Source: Kluyvera sp046569695 (GTDB taxonomy: Bacteria; Pseudomonadota; Gammaproteobacteria; Enterobacterales; Enterobacteriaceae). Taken from it: a stretch of 64,000 nt of DNA. The stretch spans positions 1-64,000 of the forward strand of contig NZ_JBKHUI010000014.1 in assembly GCF_046569695.1 (NCBI RefSeq), in the 5' to 3' direction. Position 1 is the stretch's first letter; every line of letters begins with the position of its first letter. Below, piece by piece: positions 44,503 through 53,338 of this stretch. Under the pieces are notes generated by a model. That model worked only from the letters and a program-made list of their open reading frames with translations. It was not told where the DNA came from and ran no database searches. The position numbers and the translations under genes were made by a program.

Positions 44503-45132
44503 ATGAAGATTGTCGCCATTGAGGCAAATATTGCCGCAGGAAAAACCACACTGCTAGATCCCCTGGCTCAGGCGCTATCCGAGAAAACGGGCGCCAGCTG
44601 GAAAGTCATTCGAGAGCCGGTGGATGAAGACCCGGTGTTTCTGGAGTTGCTGCAGGTCTTTGTTGAAAATCCCCGCGATGCGGATGCGAGGGTAGCGTTC
44701 CAGCTTTACATTACCCGCAGCCGTCAGGCGCTGTTACAGGGGATTCCGGATGGTAACTACGTGATAGAACGTTCGCTGTTTAGCGATATCGTGTTCTGCC
44801 ACGTTAACTTCCTGATGACCGAACAGCCGTCGGCCCGTTACATGTCCTATTTCTACCAAATTAAACATTACCTGAGGAGCTACCCGCAGATTGACCTTGT
44901 GGTGTATGTCGACCGGGACGTGGAGTCGTGCTTTAACGCCTGCATGGCGCGTGGCCGGGCGGGGGAGGGCGAATATACGCTGGACTATTTTGCCGATCTT
45001 AAAGCGTTCCACGACGCCTGCTTGCCGCAGATTACCCGCCAGTACGGATCTAAACTGCTGACGCACCGCGTAGAGTCAGGGTTTGCCTGCCCGGAAGTGC
45101 TGGCGGATGCCATTGTTGAAAGCCTGAAATAG
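44503..45132 (+). CDS. deoxynucleoside kinase
   Basis: 209-residue kinase of the dNK / thymidine kinase 2-like family, which phosphorylates deoxynucleosides with ATP. The P-loop is EANIAAGKTT (residues 7-16), the ERS motif follows in YVIERSLFSDIVF, and the lid region is ARGRAGEGEY. E. coli K-12 lacks an enzyme of this type (it has only the unrelated Tdk), and relatives are common in viruses and some bacteria, so horizontal gain is plausible. A weak GGTGCTGAC leader precedes the ATG. Confidence 0.85.
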   Translation: MKIVAIEANIAAGKTTLLDPLAQALSEKTGASWKVIREPVDEDPVFLELLQVFVENPRDADARVAFQLYITRSRQALLQGIPDGNYVIERSLFSDIVFCHVNFLMTEQPSARYMSYFYQIKHYLRSYPQIDLVVYVDRDVESCFNACMARGRAGEGEYTLDYFADLKAFHDACLPQITRQYGSKLLTHRVESGFACPEVLADAIVESLK

Positions 45133-45716
45133 CGTGTTGAATCTATACCATGGCGCAGCGCCTCTTATGGGACTCTGCGCCTGAGGTCGTTGTTCATTCC
45201 TGCCGTCTTCTACTCCTCCCTGTCGAAAACCTGCGTCTATACTCCCATTGGGACGTTTTATTACCGCGATGACTCCCCAAAATGGATTAAATTTAGGGGT
45301 TTGAATTGTTGTGAATCAATAATTCTATTTTTGTTTATTTGCCGTTAATTGATTTAGATCAATTTTTTCGAATGTGAAAAATAAGTTAAATCATGAATCT
45401 GAATACGCTATTTACATAAAATTACAAATTGAGCGGCGGACGTATCAGTACGAGTAAAATCTTATTAATGGAAAAATCCTAAAATACGATTATCTATTTC
45501 ATTGATCTACTTGTTTTTATTAAATGATTGATCGATCAAGACGATCTATATTCATTAAATCAATTGATTATATCTATCAATAATAATTAATTGATCGTTT
45601 TTGACGATATATATTCACTGTGTATATAATTAAACCGAATTTTAGCAAACAGATTTATAGAATCAGGAACTACGGACATTAGATAAAAAACTTAGACCAG
45701 GACGTTGGGGTAATAT
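45133..45716. promoter_or_regulatory. 584-base gene-free, AT-rich control region before the fimbrial locus
   Basis: The first 50 bases hold a hairpin (GGCGCAG / CTGCGCC, about 45153-45182) that could end the kinase transcript. From about 45290 the DNA becomes very A/T rich, with many TTGAT/ATCAA words, unlike the GC-rich surroundings. A 29-base repeat occurs at 45527-45555 and 45590-45618, identical in 23 positions and exactly 63 bases apart. The region probably binds H-NS and drives the LuxR-type gene. Confidence 0.6.
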
Positions 45717-46283
45717 ATGAGGCAATGTATTATCTCGGATAACAGTTTTTTTCTTTTGGCATTACAGGATGATGATGTTATTCAGGATGGCAACGTTTCA
45801 ACGATCCACTCTCGGCAATTGCGGTCGAAGTGCTACTTACGCACATCGGTTCGGGACATCTTCGTTGTTTATATTTCTGATGTTGTAGAGCGACATCGGA
45901 TACTTAGTTTATTGGCTTCACCGACTTCTCGTTGTCGAATTGTACTGCTATACAAGATGGAAGCTTCTTCCGGGGGCGATTTTCAGGGGCCTTTTCCTTG
46001 GCTAGTCTCTGAAAAAATAGGCTTTTCTGACCTTTACTTATGCCTGTATAAGGCGAGTAAATCTATTTACGATCAGAGAGATTTCTCTGAGAAAGAGCTG
46101 ATTGTTTTTCGCTATCTATGCGAAGGATACTCAGTATCCCAAATAAATAAGTTAGCAGGGTTCAGTGAGAAACATATTTATTATGTGAGGCAGAAAACTA
46201 AAAGGATGTTTGGCTTGCGCGGAAATAATGCCGCGGCGCTCTCTTTTTATCTCGATATTTCTAAGCTCAATCGACGCTGGTAG
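45717..46283 (+). CDS. LuxR-type helix-turn-helix regulator of the fimbrial locus
   Basis: 188 residues. The C-terminal 65 residues are a LuxR/GerE-type DNA-binding domain (SEKELIVFRYLCEGYSVSQI, NKLAGFSEKHIYYVRQKTKR). The N-terminal 120 residues match no receiver or autoinducer domain that I recognise. The coding sequence is A/T rich, as in transferred fimbrial regulators. It stands in front of fimA in the same direction, where fimB/fimE recombinase genes stand in E. coli, so it probably controls the operon. Confidence 0.8.
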   Translation: MRQCIISDNSFFLLALQDDDVIQDGNVSTIHSRQLRSKCYLRTSVRDIFVVYISDVVERHRILSLLASPTSRCRIVLLYKMEASSGGDFQGPFPWLVSEKIGFSDLYLCLYKASKSIYDQRDFSEKELIVFRYLCEGYSVSQINKLAGFSEKHIYYVRQKTKRMFGLRGNNAAALSFYLDISKLNRRW

Positions 46284-46313
46284 TGCCATTGCTGGCGATC
46301 GGCAATGGCACTA
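46281..46313 (+). terminator. 12-bp hairpin beginning in the stop codon of the LuxR-type gene
   Basis: TAGTGCCATTGC and GCAATGGCACTA form a perfect twelve-base stem around a nine-base loop; the first three bases are the gene's stop codon. There is no T-run. It probably separates the regulator transcript from fimA. Confidence 0.6.
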
Positions 46314-46358
46314 TTGCCACGAGCAAAGAAATTTCACTTAAGTAATAAAAGCGTATCT

Positions 46359-46379
46359 GGTGATGCTTCCGCTATCACC
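46359..46379 (+). promoter_or_regulatory. dyad in the fimA leader
   Basis: GGTGAT-GCTTCCGCT-ATCACC is a symmetrical 21-base site about 80 bases before fimA. A second inverted repeat, GAGAAT-AAG-ATTCTC, lies at 46404-46418 just before the AAGGAG ribosome site. Both are candidates for control of fimA. Confidence 0.4.
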
Positions 46380-46439
46380 CTCCATCGCTGTTTTTAACAA
46401 AATGAGAATAAGATTCTCTATTAATAAGGAGTAGGTTTT

Positions 46440-46991
46440 ATGGGAATTAATAAAGTCGCGCTGGTTATTATCTCTGCGCTGTCTATGGCTTCAACGGCCG
46501 CATTAGCGGCGGATACCACGACTGTAAATGGCGGTACCGTTCATTTTAAAGGTGAAGTGGTTAACGCAGCCTGCGCCGTCGATGCCGGTTCTATCGACCA
46601 GACCGTGCAGATGGGCCAGGTTCGTTCCGCAAAACTGGCGACGGCGGGCAGCACCAGCTCCGCAGTGGGCTTCAACATTCAGCTGAACGACTGCGATACC
46701 ACCGTCTCTACCAAAGCGTCAGTTGCCTTCTCTGGTACGGCGATCGATACCACCAATACCACCGTTCTGGCGCTGCAGGGTTCAGCTTCCGGCGGCGCGT
46801 CTAACGTCGGTATTCAGATCCTCGACAACAAAGGCAAACCGCTGGCATTAGATGGCGCCACCTTCAGCAGCGCGACCACCCTGAACGATGGCACCAACGT
46901 GATTCCGTTCCAGGCGCGTTACTACGCCACCGGTGCAGCAACCGCGGGTGCGGCGAACGCTGACGCCACCTTCAAAGTGCAGTACGAGTAA
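46440..46991 (+). CDS. fimA: type 1 fimbria major subunit FimA
   Basis: 183-residue pilin very close to E. coli FimA. A signal peptide of about 23 residues ends in ALA. The mature N-terminal donor strand (TTTVNGGTVHFKGEVV), a disulfide pair (Cys in VNAACAVDAG and LNDCDTTV) and the C-terminal ATFKVQYE are typical. It polymerises by donor-strand exchange into the rod. AAGGAG precedes the ATG. Confidence 0.97.
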   Translation: MGINKVALVIISALSMASTAALAADTTTVNGGTVHFKGEVVNAACAVDAGSIDQTVQMGQVRSAKLATAGSTSSAVGFNIQLNDCDTTVSTKASVAFSGTAIDTTNTTVLALQGSASGGASNVGIQILDNKGKPLALDGATFSSATTLNDGTNVIPFQARYYATGAATAGAANADATFKVQYE

Positions 46992-47015
46992 CCCATTCGA
47001 CAAGGATGACGTTCG

Positions 47016-47030
47016 GGGCCAGGGGGGCCC
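47016..47030 (+). promoter_or_regulatory. G/C hairpin between fimA and fimI
   Basis: GGGCC-AGGGG-GGCCC forms a short strong stem 24 bases after the fimA stop. Comparable intercistronic hairpins in pilus operons raise the major pilin mRNA above the downstream genes. Confidence 0.5.
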
Positions 47031-47052
47031 AGTTATCCGTGAAGGAACGGAG

Positions 47053-47601
47053 ATGATAACGATGCAATGGATGAAATGGGGTTTGCTGGTTTCCACGTTG
47101 CCAGCCGTGGCGCTGGCCGGAAATCACTGGAACGTGACGGTACCCGGCGGAAATATGCGCTTTCAGGGCGTCGTCGTCGCCGAAGCCTGTAGCGTCGCGG
47201 CGGGGGATCGCCTGATGACGGTAAAAATGGGTCAGGTCAGCAGCCATCGTTTTCATGCGGTAGGCGAAGAGTCCAACCCGATTGCTTTTGATATCCATCT
47301 TGAAGATTGCAGCACCGAAGTCAGCCAACACGTGGGCGTGTCATTTCAGGGCGTTGCTGATGGCAAAGATCCGAACGTGCTCTCGGTGGGAGAAGGCGCG
47401 GGAATTGCGAGCGGCATTGGCATCGCGCTGTTTGATGACCAGGGCGGACGCATTGCGCTGAACGACGAACCCGTGCGCTGGGTGCGGCTGAACGATGGGC
47501 CCACCACGCTGCACTTTGTGGCGAAGTACCGATCGACCGCACGGCAGGTCGTCGGCGGTACGGCCAATGCGCAGGCCTGGTTTGCATTGACCTACCAGTA
47601 A
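47053..47601 (+). CDS. fimI: fimbrial protein FimI
   Basis: 182-residue pilin-like protein matching E. coli FimI (VTVPGGNMRFQGVVVAEACS, FHAVGEESNP, NAQAWFALTYQ). It is needed for normal type 1 fimbria formation, probably as a rod-terminating subunit. AAGGA six bases before the ATG at 47053 supports this start; the ATG at 47062 is an alternative, and the frame opening at 46933 overlaps fimA and is not real coding. Confidence 0.92.
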   Translation: MITMQWMKWGLLVSTLPAVALAGNHWNVTVPGGNMRFQGVVVAEACSVAAGDRLMTVKMGQVSSHRFHAVGEESNPIAFDIHLEDCSTEVSQHVGVSFQGVADGKDPNVLSVGEGAGIASGIGIALFDDQGGRIALNDEPVRWVRLNDGPTTLHFVAKYRSTARQVVGGTANAQAWFALTYQ

Positions 47602-47645
47602 TTAACCGAACGCAGGATATGACGGTGAGTACAACAAGGGTAAAC

Positions 47646-48335
47646 ATGAAAAGAACGTTGATGATGGTGTTCGGGCTGCTGATCGCGGTAACCGGGCTGG
47701 TTTCGCGCGCAGAAGCGGGCGTGGCGCTGGGGGCGACCCGCGTGATTTACCCGGCCGGGCAAAAGCAGGTTCCGCTGGCGGTCACCAACACCGATGAAAA
47801 CGGCACCTATCTGATCCAGTCATGGGTGGAAAACGCGGCGGGCAGCAAAGACGGACGCTTTGTGGTGACGCCGCCGCTGTTTGCGATGCAGGGAAAAAAA
47901 GAGAACACCTTACGCATTCTCGACGCGACTAACGGCCAACTGCCACAGGACAGAGAAAGCCTGTTCTGGATGAACGTCAAAGCGATTCCGGCGATGGACA
48001 AATCTAAACTCAACGATAATACCCTGCAGCTGGCGATTATCAGCCGCATCAAGCTCTACTACCGCCCCGCTAAGCTTGCCATGCCGCCGGAAGAGGCTGC
48101 TCAGAAACTGACGTTTCGTCGCAGCGCCGGCAAGCTCACGCTTATCAATCCTTCGCCCTATTACCTGACGGTTACCGAGCTTAGCGCGGGCACGCGCGGG
48201 CTGGAAAACGCGCTGGTGCCCCCGATGGGCGAAACCAGCGTAAAAATTCCGGATGACGCGGGCGGCGAGATTACCTACAGAACCATCAATGACTATGGCG
48301 CACTGACGCCGCGCGTTATCGGCGTGATGCGGTAA
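47646..48335 (+). CDS. fimC: periplasmic fimbrial chaperone FimC
   Basis: 229-residue chaperone of the PapD family. After a signal peptide ending in AEA, the mature protein begins GVALGATRVIYPAGQKQVPL and contains the conserved arginine and lysine that anchor the pilin C-terminus (TRVIYPAGQ; SRIKLYYRPAKL). Two Ig-like domains. It folds subunits and carries them to FimD. AAGGG five bases before the ATG at 47646 favours this start over 47619. Confidence 0.95.
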   Translation: MKRTLMMVFGLLIAVTGLVSRAEAGVALGATRVIYPAGQKQVPLAVTNTDENGTYLIQSWVENAAGSKDGRFVVTPPLFAMQGKKENTLRILDATNGQLPQDRESLFWMNVKAIPAMDKSKLNDNTLQLAIISRIKLYYRPAKLAMPPEEAAQKLTFRRSAGKLTLINPSPYYLTVTELSAGTRGLENALVPPMGETSVKIPDDAGGEITYRTINDYGALTPRVIGVMR

Positions 48336-48407
48336 ACCACGGGAATTTCCCGTCTCCCTTGAACAGAATAAGAACAGACAGCCGGGCGATGTCGAACCGG
48401 AGGGACT

Positions 48408-51008
48408 ATGTCATATCTGAAATTTGGCCTCGACCATTTGCAGGCCCGACGTATACGGCTGACGCAACTCTCCGTTGCGACCTTGCTCGCCTCACCGGCC
48501 TTTCTTGCTCAGGCGGAGCTCTACTTTAACCCGCGTTTTCTGGCCGACGACCCGGCAGCCGTTGCGGATCTCTCCAGTTTTGAGAAGGGGCAAGAGCTAC
48601 CGCCTGGCACCTATCGGATGGATATCTATCTGAACGATGGCTTTATGACTACCCGCGATGTCACCTTTAGCGCCGGTGAAAACGGCCACGGTTTGATGCC
48701 ATGCCTGACGCGCGGCCAGCTTGCCAGCATGGGCCTTAACACGGCTGCAATTAAGGGAATGGACGCGCTGGAGCCTGATGCCTGCGTACCGTTTACGGAG
48801 ATTATCAAGGATGCGACCGTCCGCCTGGACGTCGGCCAGCAGCGCCTCTACCTGACCATTCCTCAGGCCTATATGGGAAATCAGGCGCGTGGCTATATTT
48901 CGCCGGAGCTGTGGGATAACGGGATCACCGCCGGGCTGCTGAATTACAACTTCACCGGTAATAACGTACAAAACCGCGTTGGCGGCAGCAGCCAGTACGC
49001 CTATCTAAACCTGCAAAGCGGGCTCAACGTTGGCGCATGGCGGCTGCGTGATAACAGCACCTGGAGCTACAGCAGCGGTTCAACCAGCCAGAATCAATGG
49101 CAGCACGTCAACACCTGGCTGGAGCGTGATATCACCCCGTTTCGCTCGCGCTTGACGCTTGGCGACAGCTACACCAACGGCGACGTCTTTGACGGCATTA
49201 ACTTTCGCGGCGCGCAGCTGGCGTCCGATGACAATATGCTGCCGGACAGCCAGAAAGGCTTTGCGCCGGTTATCCACGGTATTGCGCGCGGGACGGCGCA
49301 GGTCTCTATCAAGCAGAACGGCTATGAGATTTACCACAGCACGGTGCCGCCGGGCCCCTTTACCATTAACGATCTCTATGCGGCGGGAAACGGCGGCGAT
49401 CTTCAGGTCGCCATCAAAGAGGCGGACGGCAGCGTTCAGAGCTTCACCGTGCCGTACTCTTCGGTTCCGGTTCTGCAACGTGAAGGCCACACCCGTTACG
49501 CGCTGACCGCCGGGAAATACCGCAGCGGCAACGATCTGCAAGAAGATCCTACCTTCTTTCAAAGCACGCTGATGCACGGGCTACCGGCAGGATGGACGCT
49601 CTATGGCGGCACCCAGCTGGCAGACCGCTATCGCGCCTTTAACCTGGGCGTCGGGAAAAATATGGGCGATCTGGGCGCGCTGTCGGTGGATATCACTCAG
49701 GCCAACGCCACGCTGCCCGATGACAGCGAGCAGCAGGGGCAATCGGTTCGATTCCTCTATAACAAATCGCTTAGCGAGCTCGGCACCAATATTCAACTGG
49801 TGGGCTACCGCTACTCTACGCAGGGCTACTACAGCTTTGCCGATACCACCTACCAGCGTATGAGCGGCCATAGCGTGGTGACCGAAGACGGCCCGGTTTA
49901 CGTGAAGCCGAAATTCACCGACTACTACAACCTGGCCTATAGCAAACGGGGCAAGGTGCAGGTGAGCGTGACCCAGCAGCTAGGGCGTACTGCCACCCTT
50001 TACGTAAGCGGTAGCCGCCAAAGCTACTGGGGAACCGACAACGCGGATGAACAGTTCCAGGTCGGGCTGAATACCGCCGTCAGCGACATCAACTGGACGC
50101 TGAGCTACAGCCTGACCAAAAACGCCTGGCAGGACGAGCGTGACCAGATGCTGGCCGTGAACATCAACATTCCGTTCAGCCACTGGCTGCGTTCAGACAG
50201 CCGGTCCGTCTGGCGACACGCCAGCGCCAGCTACAGCATGTCTGACGATCTTAACGGCCGCATGAGCAACCTCGCCGGGCTGTACGGCACGCTGCTGGAA
50301 GATAACAACCTGAGCTACAGCGTGCAGACCGGCTACGCCAGCGGCGGGGAAGGCTCTAGCGGCAGCACCGGCTATGCGGCGCTGAACTATCGCGGCGGCT
50401 ACGGCAACGCCAACGTCGGTTACAGCCACAGCGACGGCATGAAGCAGCTCTATTACGGCATGAGCGGCGGCGTGCTGGCGCATGCCAATGGCGTGACGCT
50501 AAGCCAACCGTTGAACGATACGGTGGTGCTGGTGAGCGCGCCGGGCGCGGAAGGGACCAGAGTAGAAAACCAGACCGGGGTGCGCACCGACTGGCGCGGC
50601 TACGCCGTCCTGCCGTACGCCACTGAGTACCGCGAAAACCGCGTGGCGCTGGACACCAACTCGCTGGCGGATAACGTCGATTTAGACGATGCGGTGGTCA
50701 ACGTGGTGCCAACCCACGGCGCGATTGTGCGGGCGAAATTTAAAACGCGGGTAGGGATGAAGCTGCTGATGACGCTCACGCATCGCGGCAAGCTGGTGCC
50801 TTTTGGTGCGGTGGTGACCTCGACTGACAACCAGAACAGCAGCATCGTGGCGGATAACGGCCTCGTTTACCTGAGCGGTATGCCGCAAGCCGGGAAGGTT
50901 CAGGTGGTGTGGGGCGAAGGCGACGATGCTCGCTGCGTGGCGGATTACCGCATCCCTAATGAGAGCCTGGAACAGACGCTGATTCAGCTATCGGCCGTGT
51001 GCCGCTAA
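48408..51008 (+). CDS. fimD: outer-membrane usher FimD
   Basis: 866-residue usher that forms the outer-membrane pore and catalyses pilus assembly. A signal peptide ending in AQA is followed by the N-terminal chaperone-binding domain (ELYFNPRFLADDPAAVADLS), the beta-barrel with its plug, and C-terminal domains ending CVADYRIPNESLEQTLIQLS. The length is like E. coli FimD. GGAGG precedes the ATG. Confidence 0.96.
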   Translation: MSYLKFGLDHLQARRIRLTQLSVATLLASPAFLAQAELYFNPRFLADDPAAVADLSSFEKGQELPPGTYRMDIYLNDGFMTTRDVTFSAGENGHGLMPCLTRGQLASMGLNTAAIKGMDALEPDACVPFTEIIKDATVRLDVGQQRLYLTIPQAYMGNQARGYISPELWDNGITAGLLNYNFTGNNVQNRVGGSSQYAYLNLQSGLNVGAWRLRDNSTWSYSSGSTSQNQWQHVNTWLERDITPFRSRLTLGDSYTNGDVFDGINFRGAQLASDDNMLPDSQKGFAPVIHGIARGTAQVSIKQNGYEIYHSTVPPGPFTINDLYAAGNGGDLQVAIKEADGSVQSFTVPYSSVPVLQREGHTRYALTAGKYRSGNDLQEDPTFFQSTLMHGLPAGWTLYGGTQLADRYRAFNLGVGKNMGDLGALSVDITQANATLPDDSEQQGQSVRFLYNKSLSELGTNIQLVGYRYSTQGYYSFADTTYQRMSGHSVVTEDGPVYVKPKFTDYYNLAYSKRGKVQVSVTQQLGRTATLYVSGSRQSYWGTDNADEQFQVGLNTAVSDINWTLSYSLTKNAWQDERDQMLAVNINIPFSHWLRSDSRSVWRHASASYSMSDDLNGRMSNLAGLYGTLLEDNNLSYSVQTGYASGGEGSSGSTGYAALNYRGGYGNANVGYSHSDGMKQLYYGMSGGVLAHANGVTLSQPLNDTVVLVSAPGAEGTRVENQTGVRTDWRGYAVLPYATEYRENRVALDTNSLADNVDLDDAVVNVVPTHGAIVRAKFKTRVGMKLLMTLTHRGKLVPFGAVVTSTDNQNSSIVADNGLVYLSGMPQAGKVQVVWGEGDDARCVADYRIPNESLEQTLIQLSAVCR

Positions 51009-51018
51009 GGACAAAAGA

Positions 51019-51546
51019 ATGAGAACCCCCTTTTACCTGCTCAGCGCGTTCATTGCGCTGACGGCTACCTGCGCGCTGGCGGCGGATAGCACGATAACCA
51101 TCACCGGCAACGTCAGGGACAACGGCTGCGCCGTGGCGGGAGAATCAAAAGACTTTACCGTCGACCTGATGAACAACGCCGCCAAACAGTTCAACGCCGT
51201 TGGCGCGACCACGCCCGCCGTCCCATTTCGCATCGTGCTCTCGCCGTGCGGCGGGGCGGTCAGCGCCGTGAAGGTGGGATTTACCGGCGTGGCGGATAAC
51301 GGCAATACCAGCCTGTTAAAGCTGGATAACGGCGCGTCTGCCGCGGCAGGCATGGGGGTGCAGATCCTCAACGGGCAGCAGACCACGCTGCCGATTAACG
51401 CGGCATCGTCGACCATACCCTGGACGACGCTCACCCCCGGCCAGACTAACACGCTGAACTTTTACGCCCGCCTGATGGCGACGCAGGTGCCGGTCACCCC
51501 CGGCCACGTTAACGCCACGGCGACGTTCACTCTTGAATTTCAGTAA
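51019..51546 (+). CDS. fimF: fimbrial adaptor FimF
   Basis: 175-residue minor pilin of the tip, matching E. coli FimF (ADSTITITGNVRDNGCAVAG, NFYARLMATQVPVTPGH). Signal peptide ends in ALA near residue 22. It joins FimG to the FimA rod. It begins 10 bases after fimD. Confidence 0.95.
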   Translation: MRTPFYLLSAFIALTATCALAADSTITITGNVRDNGCAVAGESKDFTVDLMNNAAKQFNAVGATTPAVPFRIVLSPCGGAVSAVKVGFTGVADNGNTSLLKLDNGASAAAGMGVQILNGQQTTLPINAASSTIPWTTLTPGQTNTLNFYARLMATQVPVTPGHVNATATFTLEFQ

Positions 51547-51558
51547 GCGGAGGCGCAG

Positions 51559-52062
51559 ATGAAACGGTTTTTTTACGGCTGGCTGTGGGCGTTAGCGCTG
51601 GCGGCGGTCTCTCCGGCGCTGTGGGCTGCCGATGTCACCATTACCGTCAACGGCAAAGTGGTGGCGAAGCCCTGCACGGTATCAACCACCAACGCCAACG
51701 TCGCGTTGGGCGACCTCTATACCTTTAGCCTGCTTGCCGCCGGTTCGGCATCCGCGTGGCACAGCGTGGCGCTTGAACTCAGCAACTGCCCGGTGGGCAC
51801 GTCGCGGGTCGTCGCCAGCTTTAGCGGCACGGCTGACGCCACCGGCTATTACCAGAATCAGGGCTCCGCCAAAAATATCCAGCTTGAGCTCCAGGACAAC
51901 GGCGGAAACACGCTGAACACCGGCGCGACCACGACGGTGACGGTGGACGAAGCATCGCAGTCCGCGCACTTTCCGCTGCAGGTGAGGGCGCTGTCGGTTA
52001 ACGGCGGTGCGACCCAGGGCACCATTAAGACGGTCATCAACGTCACCTACACCTACGCCTGA
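51559..52062 (+). CDS. fimG: fimbrial adaptor FimG
   Basis: 167-residue tip pilin close to E. coli FimG (ADVTITVNGKVVAKPCTVST, the donor strand that completes FimH, and VGTSRVVASFSGTADATGYY). Signal peptide ends in LWA. A GCGGAGG ribosome site lies before the ATG. Confidence 0.95.
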   Translation: MKRFFYGWLWALALAAVSPALWAADVTITVNGKVVAKPCTVSTTNANVALGDLYTFSLLAAGSASAWHSVALELSNCPVGTSRVVASFSGTADATGYYQNQGSAKNIQLELQDNGGNTLNTGATTTVTVDEASQSAHFPLQVRALSVNGGATQGTIKTVINVTYTYA

Positions 52063-52078
52063 CCAGGAGAAGAGAGTA

Positions 52079-52984
52079 ATGAAAAACGTGATAGCCCTAC
52101 TGACCACGCTACTGCTGGCCGGCTGGTCATTTAACGCCTGGTCGTTTGCCTGTAAGACCGCCAGCGGTACGACGATCCCTATCGGTGGTGGCAGCGCCAA
52201 CGTCTATGTGGATCTCGCGCCTGCGGTCAACGTGGGGCAAAACCTGGTGGTCGATCTCTCGACGCAGATTTTTTGCCATAACGACTACCCGGATACCATC
52301 ACCGACTATGTGACGCTGCAGCGCGGTTCGGCCTACGGCGGGGTGCTGTCGAGTTTTTCCGGCACCGTGAAATATAACGGCACCAGCTACCCGTTTCCCA
52401 CCACCACTGAAACGTCCCGGATTATCTATAACTCAAAGACTGATAAACCCTGGCCTACGGCGCTTTACCTGACGCCGATTAGCTCTGCTGGTGGCGTGGC
52501 GATAAGCGCCGGTACGTTGATTGCGGTGATGATCCTGCGCCAGACCAACAACAAAAACAGCGATGATTTTCAGTTTGTCTGGAATATCTACGCCAACAAC
52601 AACGTGGTGGTGCCGACCGGCGGCTGCGATGTTTCCTCGCGCAACGTGACGGTGACGCTGCCTGACTATCCCGGCTCCACCGCCATTCCATTGACGGTGT
52701 ACTGCGCACAGAGTCAGAAGCTGGGCTACTACCTGTCAGGCACCACGGCGGATGCGGCGAACTCTATCTTCACCAATACCGCATCGGCCTCACCGGCACA
52801 GGGGATTGGCGTGCAGCTTACGCGCAATGGCAGCGTGCTTCCGGCTAACAATACGGTGTCGCTTGGCACGGTGACGACGTCTGCCGTCAGCCTGGGGTTA
52901 ACGGCCAACTACGCGCGAACCAGCGGCCAGGTGACGGCGGGGAACGTGCAGTCGATTATTGGGGTGACGTTTGTGTATCAATGA
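52079..52984 (+). CDS. fimH: type 1 fimbrial tip adhesin FimH, Lys at position 137
   Basis: 301-residue two-domain adhesin. After a 22-residue signal, the mature protein starts FACKTASG. The mannose-binding lectin domain keeps Phe1, Asn46, Asp47, Asp54, Gln133, Asn135 and Asp140; gate residues Tyr48 and Ile52 are present, but residue 137 is Lys (QTNNKNSDD) instead of Tyr. The pilin domain follows PTGGCDVS and ends GVTFVYQ. The ATG at 52079 fits E. coli; the frame opening at 52007 overlaps fimG. No fimK follows. Confidence 0.96.
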   Translation: MKNVIALLTTLLLAGWSFNAWSFACKTASGTTIPIGGGSANVYVDLAPAVNVGQNLVVDLSTQIFCHNDYPDTITDYVTLQRGSAYGGVLSSFSGTVKYNGTSYPFPTTTETSRIIYNSKTDKPWPTALYLTPISSAGGVAISAGTLIAVMILRQTNNKNSDDFQFVWNIYANNNVVVPTGGCDVSSRNVTVTLPDYPGSTAIPLTVYCAQSQKLGYYLSGTTADAANSIFTNTASASPAQGIGVQLTRNGSVLPANNTVSLGTVTTSAVSLGLTANYARTSGQVTAGNVQSIIGVTFVYQ

Positions 52985-53089
52985 GGGCGCAGTGTCGCCA
53001 TGTTTTGCGAGGCGAATTCCAGATTAACGTGATGATTTGATTAGCGTTTGAAAACCGCTTGCGGCCTGTAAGTGATAGCAGTACCTCTG

Positions 53090-53117
53090 CCCGGCATCTG
53101 CAAAATCAGGTGCCGGG
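53090..53117 (+). terminator. stem-loop after the fim operon
   Basis: CCCGGCATCTG / CAGGTGCCGGG pair in ten of eleven positions around CAAAAT. No T-run follows. The stretch 52985-53338 otherwise holds no gene, only the leader of the SymE-like gene with several inverted repeats (for example GCCAC / GTGGC, about 53271-53302). Confidence 0.5.
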
Positions 53118-53338
53118 ATTGACCTCCTGAGATATCACATTCTGGCGACACATGGCGCATTAGCGTATTTTTGTGTCGTGCGCTTAGTTACACCTCAATG
53201 GTGGGCTGGGCGAGGGCGCCGCAAGGTGCGCCGGTATCCAGTATGGCCGGTAAGGTCAACCTCGTTCAGTCTGCCACCAGTGAGATTGACCTCTCCAGTG
53301 GCGGTATTTAGATATACACATACTGGAGGTTGCCCCTT

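Noticed and set aside
47012..47030. GGGGCCA sequence resembling a fimS inverted repeat
   Set aside because: It lies after fimA rather than before it, has no distant inverted partner, and forms a local hairpin instead.
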